Shown: positions 39,896 through 47,197 of the stretch, piece by piece | How positions within the stretch are numbered: position 1 is the stretch's first letter | How the letters are laid out: the number at the start of each line of letters is the position of its first letter | DNA from: Chloroflexota bacterium | GTDB lineage: Bacteria; Chloroflexota; Dehalococcoidia; DSTF01; RBG-16-68-14 | Assembly: GCA_029262675.1 (NCBI GenBank) | Contig: JAJCYW010000009.1 | Coordinates: 1-47,197, forward strand | Length of the DNA stretch: 47,197 nt | Reading direction: 5' to 3' | Notes under the pieces: generated by a model | Database searches by the model: none | The model's input: the letters and a program-made list of their open reading frames with translations, nothing else | What the model was told of the DNA's origin: nothing | Made by a program: the position numbers and the translations under genes

Positions 39896-40166
39896 GCCTG
39901 TTCTCTCCAGTGCATCGATCAGCAGTCAGCGGGTTCATCGCCCGGTATGCGGTCCATTGGTCGGCGCTCGCCTCCTCTGGATTAATGACCCCGATCTCAG
40001 GATGGCCTGACTGCCGCGGCGCTGTCACGGGCTGTTGGGCCTTTTCTTCGGATCCAGCGAGCCCTTCTTGCGGCCGGAGGCTGTTCACGATCAACTCTGA
40101 TTCTTTGCCCGGCCTCTGACCTTGCTGTGACTCTCGATCGTTAGCTGCGTCTCTCCGGGCTGAGGC

Positions 40167-41035
40167 TCAGGGCAATCCGGCGCCAGGTACGTCGACTCGG
40201 ACGATGCAAATCTGACCGTCGGTCTTCTGAGCAACGTCGGGCCCGCTGCCCGAACAGGTGCAGATGAATAACGTCCGGCGATCGGATCCACCGAGCATGC
40301 AGGCGTAGGCGTTGAGATTGCCGGTGGAGATTGTCTGCTTGACTCGACCGCCTTCTGCCACCCTGACGACGCGCCGGCCGCCCGCGTCGGCTACCCAAAT
40401 GGCGCCTTCAGAGTCGAGACAGATGCCGTCGGGGTAGCAACCCTCGAGTTGTGCGAAGACCCGGCGGTTAGCGAGGGAGCCATCGGCTTCGATATCGAAC
40501 GCGGTAAGCCGCGCGGCGAAGGTTTCGGCAACGACGAGGGTCTTCCAGTCGGCCGAGATCACCGTGCCATTCGGGAAGGCAACTCGCTGGCTGCCACTGC
40601 GGCACGACCATCGGGATCCACGCGCACAAGGCACGTGGGGTCTGGTGGTTCGCCGAAATTCCCCACATAGGCCCGGCCCATGGCGTCAACCACCATATCG
40701 TTACACGGGCCGCTCGCCAGAGCCGCTAGGTCGGCGACGACCACGAGCTTGCCGTCTTCGAGTCTCAGCAGACGCCGGTCCAGCATGGAGACAATGAGTA
40801 AGCTCCCGTCCGGTGACCAGCCAAGGCCGGATGGCTGTTGTGGTATCTCGGCGATCGTTTCGATGTGTCCCTTGAGATCGGCGGCTAGAACGCGGTGCGT
40901 GTAGAAATCGGAGAACCAGAGCCTGCCGTCCCGCCAGCGCGGGCCTTCCGGGAAGGTCAGTCCGTCAAGGAGGGTCTTCAGGTCGCCTCTGCTGCTCATC
41001 AGAGATTCCGGCTGCGGTGCGGGCGCCGGCATCAT
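40167..41035 (-). pseudogene. SMP-30/gluconolactonase-family gene broken by a frameshift
   Basis: Two overlapping frames (41035-40559 and up to 40634-40167) together encode one SMP-30-like beta-propeller. The first has LTFPEGPRWRDGRLWFSDF, SGLGWSPDGSLLIVSM and CNDMVVDAMGRAYVGNFG. The second continues FPNGTVISADWKTLVVAE, DGICLDSEGAIWVAD and AGLP at the end. Metal-site residues are split between them (E of FPEGP, N of PCND, D of DGICLD). The switch falls near 40580-40595; loss of one G after GCGAG would explain it. The intact enzyme would be a lactonase. True pseudogene or a sequence error cannot be decided here. Confidence 0.75.
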
Positions 41036-41300
41036 CCTGCCACCGCGGCTCTGAATGGGCGATCCGATGATTCTATGCCGCGTCTATTCGGGCTAGCGTG
41101 CGTGCGCGGTAACCGCAGGAACCGATTTCGGCGATGGCTTATCGAAGCCCACACGCCGACGGTTCACACTATGTGTTGATTTGTGTCCGTCTGACCCTAT
41201 GCAGAGTGCTACGCCGCTGTTGTAGGATATGGATGCCGTGGGAGGTGACCCCGACCGGAAGAGCTTTCGCCGGGGCAACCGAATGCTGAAGGAGCGTGCT

Positions 41301-42533
41301 ATGGAGAATGGTATGAGAGGCGTCTCTGTTGTAGGCGCGGGCATGACCCGCTTTGCCAAGTACAAGGATCGCGGCCTCAAGGACCTTACCAACGAGGCGG
41401 TGACCGCTGCGCTGGAGTCGGCTGGCATCGACAAGAACGTGCCACAGGTGGCGATCGTCGGCAACGCGGCCGCCGGGCTCAACACCGGGCAGGAGTGCGT
41501 CCGCGCTCAGGTGGTGCTGCGCGAAATGGGCATCGACAAGATCCCGATGGTGAATACCGAAAACGCATGCGCCAGCTCATCAACTGCGTTCCAGCTCGCC
41601 TGGCTCTACGTCGCGTCCGGCATGTATGACGTCGCTCTTGCCGTCGGCGTCGAGAAGATGTACTCGGCGGAGGGAGGCGCCAACATGGCAACGTTCAGTG
41701 CCGGCGTCGACGTCGAACAGCTCCGCGAGATCATGGAGCGGCTCAAGCCGCCGTCGGAGAAGAAAGCCGGCGTTGAGAGTGGCGCGGGGAAGTCGCGCAG
41801 CCTGTTCATGGACATCTATGCGTCCGGCGCGCGGGCCCACATGGAGAAGTACGGAACGACAAAGGAGCAGTTCGCCAAGATCTCCGTTAAGAGCCACATT
41901 AACGGCAGTCTCAACCCGCACGCGCAGTACCAGGACCGATATACGCTCGAGGAAGTCCTGGCTTCACCGCTGATCTCGGAGCCGCTGACGCGCCTCATGT
42001 GCTCGCCCATCGGCGACGGCGCCGCAGCCGCCATCCTTGTTAGCGAGGAGAAGGCGAAGCAGTTCACTACGAAGCCCGTCTGGGTGCGCGGCTCCGCCCT
42101 CGTCTCTGGAGCTGACGACCGCGCGAAGGTCGGCAGCACGAGCAGCCGAGCCGCTGGGCGAGCTTTCGAGATGGCTGGCATGACTATTGAGGACGTCAAT
42201 GTCATGGAGGTGCATGACGCCACGGCGCCCGCGGAACTGCTGCTCTACGAGGACCTGGGCCTGTGCGCCGAAGGTGAGGGCGGGCGGCTGGTCGACGAAG
42301 GCGTGACCGAGATCGGCGGGCGGTTGCCGGTGAACACCAGCGGCGGTCTTCTGGCGAAGGGCCACCCGGTAGGCGCGACGGGAGTCGCGCAGATCCACGA
42401 GATCTGGCTACAGCTTCGCGGCGAAGCAGGCGAACGCCAAGTCGCCGGTGCGAAGGTAGGCATGACGGAAAACGGCGGCGGTATGGTGCGCGGCGAGGCC
42501 GCGGCGACAACGGTACACATTCTCGCGACCTAG
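41301..42533 (+). CDS. Thiolase-family protein (SCP-x-like)
   Basis: 410 residues from the ATG at 41301, chosen for GAAGGAG 7 nt upstream; in-frame ATGs at 41283 and 41229 are alternatives. Catalytic Cys C90 lies in ENACASSSTAFQLA; SGGLLAKGHPVGATG carries the active His. The C-terminal CxG motif is replaced by TENGGGMVRGE, as in non-classical thiolases and lipid-transfer proteins. First gene of a plus-strand acyl-CoA cluster. It probably removes acetyl- or propionyl-CoA from a bulky 3-ketoacyl-CoA. Confidence 0.88.
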   Translation: MENGMRGVSVVGAGMTRFAKYKDRGLKDLTNEAVTAALESAGIDKNVPQVAIVGNAAAGLNTGQECVRAQVVLREMGIDKIPMVNTENACASSSTAFQLAWLYVASGMYDVALAVGVEKMYSAEGGANMATFSAGVDVEQLREIMERLKPPSEKKAGVESGAGKSRSLFMDIYASGARAHMEKYGTTKEQFAKISVKSHINGSLNPHAQYQDRYTLEEVLASPLISEPLTRLMCSPIGDGAAAAILVSEEKAKQFTTKPVWVRGSALVSGADDRAKVGSTSSRAAGRAFEMAGMTIEDVNVMEVHDATAPAELLLYEDLGLCAEGEGGRLVDEGVTEIGGRLPVNTSGGLLAKGHPVGATGVAQIHEIWLQLRGEAGERQVAGAKVGMTENGGGMVRGEAAATTVHILAT

Positions 42534-42665
42534 GCGTTGCGACGGAAAGCCAGGCAGAACGAGGCAATGACTAATCGTGCATGATCAGCCCGCCGTGCAG
42601 TCGTCCACCAAGGCGGAGAAGAACCGAGACGGCTGGAAGCCGCGCCGGCTGCCGGGGCCTGCAAG

Positions 42666-43442
42666 ATGAATCGAGAGACGGTTCTCTCCGAGCAGCGGAA
42701 CGGGGTGGCACTGCTCACCTTGAACCGGCCTGACAAGCTCAACGCATTCAATGACCAGCAGTACGATGATCTCCGCGACGCGCTCGCAGATGCCGAGGCC
42801 GACGACACGATCAAGGCGGCAGTTATCATCGGTGCTCCGGGCGCTTTCTCCGCAGGCCAGGACCTCAGCGAGATGGCGACGGCTCGGACCCACGACGATG
42901 GAGAGCCCCATGGCTTCGGGCCGTTCATCGATCGATTGAGTACGTTCCAGAAACCCGTGCTGGCAGCGGTCAACGGCGTTGGTGTCGGCATCGGCCTGAC
43001 GATGCTGTTGCACTGCGACATCGTCTATATGGGTCGATCAGCACGGATCAGGGCGCCGTTTGTCTCGCTGGGTCTCGTGCCGGAAGCAGGCAGCAGCTTT
43101 CTGCTGCAGGCGATTGTCGGGCCTCAAGTCGCCGCGGAGCTTCTGTACACGAACGCATGGATTGACGCGGAGAAGGCTGTTGGCCTGGGTCTGGCCGCGG
43201 ATGCGTTCGACGATGACGAGCTACTGGAAAAGACGTTGGAGAAGGCGTCGGAGATCGCGCGGCAGCCGCTCTCCGCGCTGCGGCGGACGAAGCAGGTGTT
43301 GCTCGACGTTCGGGCGGATGCGCTCACGGAGGCACGGCGGCGCGAGGAGCCCGCTATGGCGCTTTCGGTCGGATCGCCGGCGAACGTCGAGGCTATTCGG
43401 GCCTTCCGCCAGAAGCGCTCGCCGGACTTCGCCGACTTTTGA
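42666..43442 (+). CDS. Enoyl-CoA hydratase/isomerase family protein 1
   Basis: 258 residues, standard length. The crotonase oxyanion-hole segments are present: APGAFSAGQDLSEMA (~60-74) and VNGVGVGIGLTMLLHCDIV (~100-118). APFVSLGLVPEAGSSFLLQ (~130-148) keeps one acidic residue (E) at the second catalytic position but lacks the classic first Glu, which is common in isomerase-like or PaaG-type members. It acts on a 2- or 3-enoyl-CoA in the cytoplasm. It sits between the thiolase and CoA-transferase genes. No clear ribosome-binding site; start by length and homology. Confidence 0.88.
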   Translation: MNRETVLSEQRNGVALLTLNRPDKLNAFNDQQYDDLRDALADAEADDTIKAAVIIGAPGAFSAGQDLSEMATARTHDDGEPHGFGPFIDRLSTFQKPVLAAVNGVGVGIGLTMLLHCDIVYMGRSARIRAPFVSLGLVPEAGSSFLLQAIVGPQVAAELLYTNAWIDAEKAVGLGLAADAFDDDELLEKTLEKASEIARQPLSALRRTKQVLLDVRADALTEARRREEPAMALSVGSPANVEAIRAFRQKRSPDFADF

Positions 43443-43506
43443 AGGGACGGGAACCCATGCGGCTGGACCCGTCTTGGATGGCGCAACGCGGCGGCATTGC
43501 AAATTG

Positions 43507-43541
43507 TGATATAGGAAGGCCTACTGTAGGCAGGCCTACTA
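43507..43541 (+). promoter_or_regulatory. Extended -10 promoter and compound inverted-repeat operator
   Basis: TG-A-TATAGG (43507-43515) resembles an extended -10. Directly downstream the unit GCCTAC/GTAGGC occurs three times, alternating in orientation (43519-43524, 43526-43531, 43534-43539), with spacers of 1 and 2 bases. A dimer or tetramer repressor bound there would cover the transcription start. No regulator gene is adjacent. Confidence 0.5.
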
Positions 43542-43575
43542 GGGAGTTCTGCACTGTGAAGTGGAGGTGTGCACA

Positions 43576-44550
43576 TTGGACGTTCTAACTGAGGGAACCG
43601 CGGAGTACCTGAAGGTCGACCCGGACGGCTTTCGAGAGTGGGTGCGGGACCACAAATCGCGGGCGCTGGTGAGCAAGCTCGTGAGCGAGCAGGAAGCCGT
43701 CGAACGCCTGGTGGCCGATGGAGATTACTTCGTGTTCGACTGTGCTGAAGCGATGCGGGGCCCCATGTCGTTGATCCGCGAGATCATCCGCCAACGCAAG
43801 AAGGACCTGTGGATTGCGGGCAAGTTCACTTTTTTCATCCCGTCGATGCTCGTCGCCGCGGGCTGCGTCAGCAAGGCCGACATGGGATTCTTCTTGGGCT
43901 GGGGTTCCGTCATCAACAAGGCGGTCCAAGAAGGCACGCTCAAGGTCTATGAGTACGGCAACACGGTGATGACCATGCGGCTCAAGGCCGGGGCCATGGG
44001 CCTGCCCTACATGCCGATGCGCATCTTAGGAGGGACGGACACGTTCCGCTATTCGGCCGGCAAGATCATCGACGATCCGTTCACCGGCGAGCCCATGGTG
44101 GCGATGCCCGCGCTCAACCCCGACGTGGCGGTCATCCACGTCCACCAGGCCGATGTCTACGGAAACGCCCGAGTCTTCGGCACGGGGATCGCCCACGTGG
44201 AGTCGGCGCTTGCGTCGCGCAAGGTTATCATCTCGACCGAAGAGATCATCGAAACCGAAGAGTTCCGGCGCGACCCCGGGCGAACCAGCATTCCTTACTA
44301 CGCCGTGGATGCGGTGGTACACGCGCCCTTCGGCGCCTACCCGGGCGAGTGCGCCGGCTACTACGCATCCGACCCCGGCGCCATCATCGAGATGGGCGCG
44401 GCGGACAAATTGGACGCCTGGGACGCCTACCTTGAGAAGTGGGTATACGGCGTCGCCTCCCAAGACGAGATGATGGAGGAGCTTGTTGGAATGACCAAGC
44501 TCAGAGGGCTCATACAGCGAGCGACGATTAAGGAGGGCTATCGGGCATGA
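43576..44550 (+). CDS. CoA-transferase family I, subunit A (GctA/IpdA-like)
   Basis: 324 residues from a TTG at 43576, chosen for GGAGG 8 nt upstream; a GTG at 43561 is the alternative. The sequence fits the glutaconate CoA-transferase alpha family: SKLVSEQEAVERLVADGDYF, LWIAGKFTFF, FLGWGSVINKAVQEG and HVHQADVYGNARV. Its stop overlaps the start of the beta-like subunit gene as ATGA, so the two are made together. The heterodimer either exchanges CoA between acids or, as in the mycobacterial IpdAB branch, hydrolyses a C-C bond in a steroid ring intermediate. The sequence alone does not separate these. Confidence 0.85.
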   Translation: MDVLTEGTAEYLKVDPDGFREWVRDHKSRALVSKLVSEQEAVERLVADGDYFVFDCAEAMRGPMSLIREIIRQRKKDLWIAGKFTFFIPSMLVAAGCVSKADMGFFLGWGSVINKAVQEGTLKVYEYGNTVMTMRLKAGAMGLPYMPMRILGGTDTFRYSAGKIIDDPFTGEPMVAMPALNPDVAVIHVHQADVYGNARVFGTGIAHVESALASRKVIISTEEIIETEEFRRDPGRTSIPYYAVDAVVHAPFGAYPGECAGYYASDPGAIIEMGAADKLDAWDAYLEKWVYGVASQDEMMEELVGMTKLRGLIQRATIKEGYRA

Positions 44551-45419
44551 ACGAGATGAAGAAGGCCGTTGGAACGCCGGCGACGACGTTCAGCGAGCGG
44601 GAGTACGAGATCTGCGTCGCTGCTCGAATGATAGAGGACGGAAAGAGCTATTGGGTGGCGATCGGTGGCGGGCCCCTCTACGCGGTTCTCCTGGCCCAAC
44701 GGCTCTACGCTCCTTCAGCCATGTACGTGACCGAGGACGGGGTGATCGGCCCCGAGCCGCTTCTGCCGCTGGACCCGCTCGTGATAGGCGTCGCCTCCAG
44801 GCCGAACTATCGGGCCCTGATGTGGAGCACGATGAACGGCCTCACCGAGCACGCTCAACTCGGACACATGGACTACGGAATTCTCAACAGCCTCCAGGTG
44901 GACCCCTATGGCAACATCAACTCCACGTGGGTGGGCGCCTACCCGGAGGAGGGCCGCCGGATGAACGGGCCCGGCGGCGCCGACGCTATCGCCTCGGCCT
45001 GCTGGCGCGTGCTCCTGATGGTGGATCAGCAGAAGCGTAAGTTTGTCCCGGAGGTGGACTTTATCTCCTCGCCCGGCTTCTTGGACGGGAGTCCTGGGGC
45101 GCGCGAGAAGGCCGGCCTACCCCGCAATACGGGCCCCTGGCGGGTGGCGACGCCCTGGGCTGTGTTCGACCACGATGAGGACAGCCGGCACCTTCGTCTC
45201 ATTGCCAGAGCTCCCTTCGTGACGGTGGACCAGATACTCGCGGAGATGGACTTTCGCCCGCTCTTAGCAGACGAGATCGAGGTTCTGGAGCCTGCGACGG
45301 AAGAAGAGCTGCTCATCCTGCGGTCGGAGCTCGACGTAACCGGACAGAACACCGGCGTCGGCCGGTGGGTGGCACAGGCCGAAGACGGGTCGTGGAGCTT
45401 TGCCGAGGATAATGGCTGA
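44547..45419 (+). CDS. CoA-transferase family I, subunit B (GctB/IpdB-like)
   Basis: 290 residues, 4-bp overlap with subunit A. Clear GctB-type landmarks: YEICVAARMIEDGKSYWVAI, QRLYAPSAMYVTEDG, SLQVDPYGNINSTWVG, MNGPGGADAIA and FISSPGFLDG. In glutaconate CoA-transferase a Glu in the VESG loop forms the CoA-thioester; here the aligned loop is TEDG with E63 at that place, so transferase chemistry is possible. The C-terminus is ~25 residues longer than GctB. It forms the active dimer with the preceding gene product. Confidence 0.87.
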   Translation: MNEMKKAVGTPATTFSEREYEICVAARMIEDGKSYWVAIGGGPLYAVLLAQRLYAPSAMYVTEDGVIGPEPLLPLDPLVIGVASRPNYRALMWSTMNGLTEHAQLGHMDYGILNSLQVDPYGNINSTWVGAYPEEGRRMNGPGGADAIASACWRVLLMVDQQKRKFVPEVDFISSPGFLDGSPGAREKAGLPRNTGPWRVATPWAVFDHDEDSRHLRLIARAPFVTVDQILAEMDFRPLLADEIEVLEPATEEELLILRSELDVTGQNTGVGRWVAQAEDGSWSFAEDNG

Positions 45420-45485
45420 TTGCCGGGCAGGTACGAGCCGTGCGGTGAGCGCAGCGGCTCCCGTGAAATCTGAAGGAGGCCTCCG

Positions 45486-46253
45486 ATGAGCACCGTGCGG
45501 CGTGAAGACCGAGAAGGCGGCGTCCGCCTGCTCACGCTCGACCGGCCGCCGGCGAATGCAATCGAGGAGACGCTTCTCGGCGACCTATCCGCTGCGCTGG
45601 ACGACGCGAGGATGGACGACGCCGTGCGCGCGCTGGTGGTGACAGGATCCGGCCGATTCTTCTGCGGAGGCCTGGATCTGAGCGCGGCCCGCGCCGATGA
45701 CGACTTCGGCCGGATGCTCCTCGACGAGTTCCGCGACGCGCACGTTCGCCTGCTCACTATGCCAAAGCCCACCATCGCGATGGTAAACGGGCACGCAATC
45801 GCCGGCGGGCTGGTCCTGATGCTCGCCTGCGACTACCGGCTGGGACTAGACGGCGACTACAGTATCGGCCTTAACGAGGTGGCGATCGGCGCGTCGTTTC
45901 CGAAGATCGCTTTCGAGATCGTCCGTCTGCGATTGACGCATGCGCAGGCTAGCGAACTCCTCCTCAGAGCAGCGATCTACCCGGCGAGCGAGGCGCTGCG
46001 TCTCGGTGTGCTGCACGAGATGCTTCCCGCAGACGCGTTTGAGGAAACTGTCCTGCGCCGCGCTGCTGAGATGGGCGCGTATCCCCGCGAGGCGTTCGCG
46101 CACACTAAGACGGCCCTTGTGGCCGAGGCCGCGACGCGTGTGGAAGCTCAGTCGCCGGAGGAGGCGGCCAGCGATATCGCTGTCTGGGTAACGCCGGAGA
46201 GCCTGGCTGCGCGGGCAGCGCAGCAGGCCAAGTTAGGCAAACGTCCCGAATAG
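45486..46253 (+). CDS. Enoyl-CoA hydratase/isomerase family protein 2
   Basis: 255 residues with AAGGAGG about 7 nt before the ATG. Oxyanion-hole segments GSGRFFCGGLDLSAAR (~54-69) and VNGHAIAGGLVLMLACDYRL (~100-119) are present. The catalytic region reads IGLNEVAIGASFPKIAFEIV, with one Glu in LNEV, close to delta3,delta2-enoyl-CoA isomerases. It is not a close copy of the first hydratase-like protein, so it probably acts at a different step or double-bond position. Follows the CoA-transferase pair by 66 bases. Confidence 0.87.
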   Translation: MSTVRREDREGGVRLLTLDRPPANAIEETLLGDLSAALDDARMDDAVRALVVTGSGRFFCGGLDLSAARADDDFGRMLLDEFRDAHVRLLTMPKPTIAMVNGHAIAGGLVLMLACDYRLGLDGDYSIGLNEVAIGASFPKIAFEIVRLRLTHAQASELLLRAAIYPASEALRLGVLHEMLPADAFEETVLRRAAEMGAYPREAFAHTKTALVAEAATRVEAQSPEEAASDIAVWVTPESLAARAAQQAKLGKRPE

Positions 46254-46268
46254 GCCGAGAACTTCGAC

Positions 46269-46290
46269 GCGGACAAGGCGCCTTGTCCGC
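46269..46290. repeat. Perfect 22-bp palindrome
   Basis: GCGGACAAGGC followed immediately by its exact reverse complement, 15 bases after the hydratase stop and 25 bases before the dehydrogenase start. There is no spacer loop and no T-run, so it looks more like a protein-binding site than a terminator. Confidence 0.65.
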
Positions 46291-46315
46291 AAGGCAGTTT
46301 GGAAGAGAGGAAGCG

Positions 46316-47197
46316 ATGCTTGCGGCACGATTAGTTGACGCAGGGAAGCCCCTGGAGTTGCAGGATGTTCCCGTACCTGATGTCGAAGGTGACCAGGTGC
46401 TGGTGAGAGTGGCAGGTGCGGGAGTCTGCCATACCGATCTGCACCTCCTGGCGATGCCGGGCGGGATAGTCCTGCCGCGCACCCTGGGTCACGAGAACAC
46501 GGGGCACATCGAGCGCCTGGGCCCTGATGCGACCGGGTTCCAGGAAGGAGACGCCGTCGCCGTCTATGGAGGCTGGGGCTGCGGGGCCTGTGGTCTCTGC
46601 TTGGGCGGTGAGGAACAGCTCTGTGACATCACGAAATGGATCAGCTATGCCCTGGACGGTGGCTATGCCGAGTTCTTGCTGGTGCCACACGTCCGCCACA
46701 TCGTTCCGTTGGAGGGACTCGACCCGGTGGAGGCTGCGCCCCTAACGGATGCCGGCCTGACGCCGTATCGTGCCATCAAGCGCGCCGCGCCGCTGCTTCA
46801 CGGGAGTTCGACGGCCGTGGTCCTCGGCGTGGGCGGTCTCGGCCAGTTCGCGGTGCAGATCCTGCATGCCATGACCGGCGCGCGCATCATCGCTGTGGAC
46901 ACCGACGAGTCGAAGCTGAAGCGCGCTCGGGAATGGGGGGCCGACCTCACGCTGATGAGCGATGCGGAGGCCGCAGCCACGATAAAGGAACATACAGGCG
47001 GCGAAGGGGCGCAGGTCGTCCTCGATCTTGTTGGCGAAAACGGCACGCTAGCGCTGGCGGCGCAGAGCGTCGCGCGCGGGGGCCGGCTTGTCGTGGTCGG
47101 ACTGGCCGGCGGCTCGCTCAGCTACAACTTTCTCGCCGTGCCCTGGGAGGCGGAAGTCGTCTCAAGCGCCTGGGGAAGCCGCAGCGAGTTGGTGGAA
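46316..47197 (+). CDS. Zinc-dependent alcohol dehydrogenase (MDR family), 3' end outside window
   Basis: 294 codons of a gene cut by the window end; full members have ~345. GAGAGGAAG precedes the ATG. Catalytic zinc ligands are C38 in GVCHTDLH and the His of LGHENTG (~61-62). The structural zinc site has four Cys in GWGCGACGLCLGGEEQLC. The NAD(P) Rossmann motif is VVLGVGGLGQFAVQILHAMTG, followed by VDTDESKLKRA (an Asp after the second strand favours NAD). It oxidises an alcohol or reduces an aldehyde, probably as part of the acyl-CoA cluster upstream. Confidence 0.92.
   Translation, partial: MLAARLVDAGKPLELQDVPVPDVEGDQVLVRVAGAGVCHTDLHLLAMPGGIVLPRTLGHENTGHIERLGPDATGFQEGDAVAVYGGWGCGACGLCLGGEEQLCDITKWISYALDGGYAEFLLVPHVRHIVPLEGLDPVEAAPLTDAGLTPYRAIKRAAPLLHGSSTAVVLGVGGLGQFAVQILHAMTGARIIAVDTDESKLKRAREWGADLTLMSDAEAAATIKEHTGGEGAQVVLDLVGENGTLALAAQSVARGGRLVVVGLAGGSLSYNFLAVPWEAEVVSSAWGSRSELVE

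Overview
The window looks like a chromosomal segment of an uncultured, GC-rich bacterium, most plausibly Chloroflexota (Dehalococcoidia-like). That is an inference from gene content: many lipoproteins and extracellular proteins with Thr/Pro linkers, dockerin-like repeats, a CSLREA-type exported protein, GT87 and GAP-family membrane proteins, SCP-x-type thiolases with Gct-like CoA-transferases, and frequent TTG/GTG starts. There is no rRNA, no complete tRNA, no transposase, no integrase and no CRISPR array.

Layout. 0-20 kb is mostly cell-envelope and exported functions: a CSLREA-type protein (partial), a GAP-family membrane protein, a fatty-acid desaturase, a GT87 glycosyltransferase, a CehA/McbA-type PHP metallohydrolase with a strong promoter, a large zinc-ribbon membrane protein, a phosphate-binding-like lipoprotein in an operon with a GGDEF-EAL protein, a SnoaL-like protein, a cupredoxin-dockerin protein, a small dockerin protein, a class C beta-lactamase-like lipoprotein, a second cupredoxin lipoprotein, a membrane-anchored DsbA-like protein and a LamG protein.

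21-37 kb is a mosaic of small modules. Five copies of the 3' half of a tRNA-Gly(CCC)-like gene, all in one orientation, separate them. The key module is a minus-strand operon (about 25.85 to 22.48 kb) under a near-consensus promoter overlapped by a 24-bp dyad. Its order is TetR regulator, SAM-dependent methyltransferase (CpaM-like), HgcA-HgcB-like corrinoid/ferredoxin fusion, and a MerB-like organometallic lyase. The lyase reads through two in-frame UGA codons. Both sit where MerB has its catalytic cysteines, and each is followed at the right distance by a SECIS-like hairpin, so this is very probably a double-selenocysteine enzyme. The operon looks like a selenium-dependent organometal (mercury-type) pathway. 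The next module is a KamA-family radical SAM gene behind a c-di-AMP (ydaO/yuaA) riboswitch and terminator. Then come ferritin plus a zinc-ribbon protein, a CMD-family protein, a CrtI-like flavoprotein, a PAS-LuxR regulator, a GDT1-family cation exporter, an SCP-x-type thiolase and a GNAT acetyltransferase.

36.7-41 kb holds a MacB/LolCDE-type ABC transporter pair and a frameshifted SMP-30/gluconolactonase gene. 41.3-47.2 kb is a plus-strand acyl-CoA degradation cluster: thiolase, enoyl-CoA hydratase, two-subunit CoA-transferase, second hydratase/isomerase, and a Zn alcohol dehydrogenase cut off by the window end. A compound inverted-repeat operator precedes the CoA-transferase genes.
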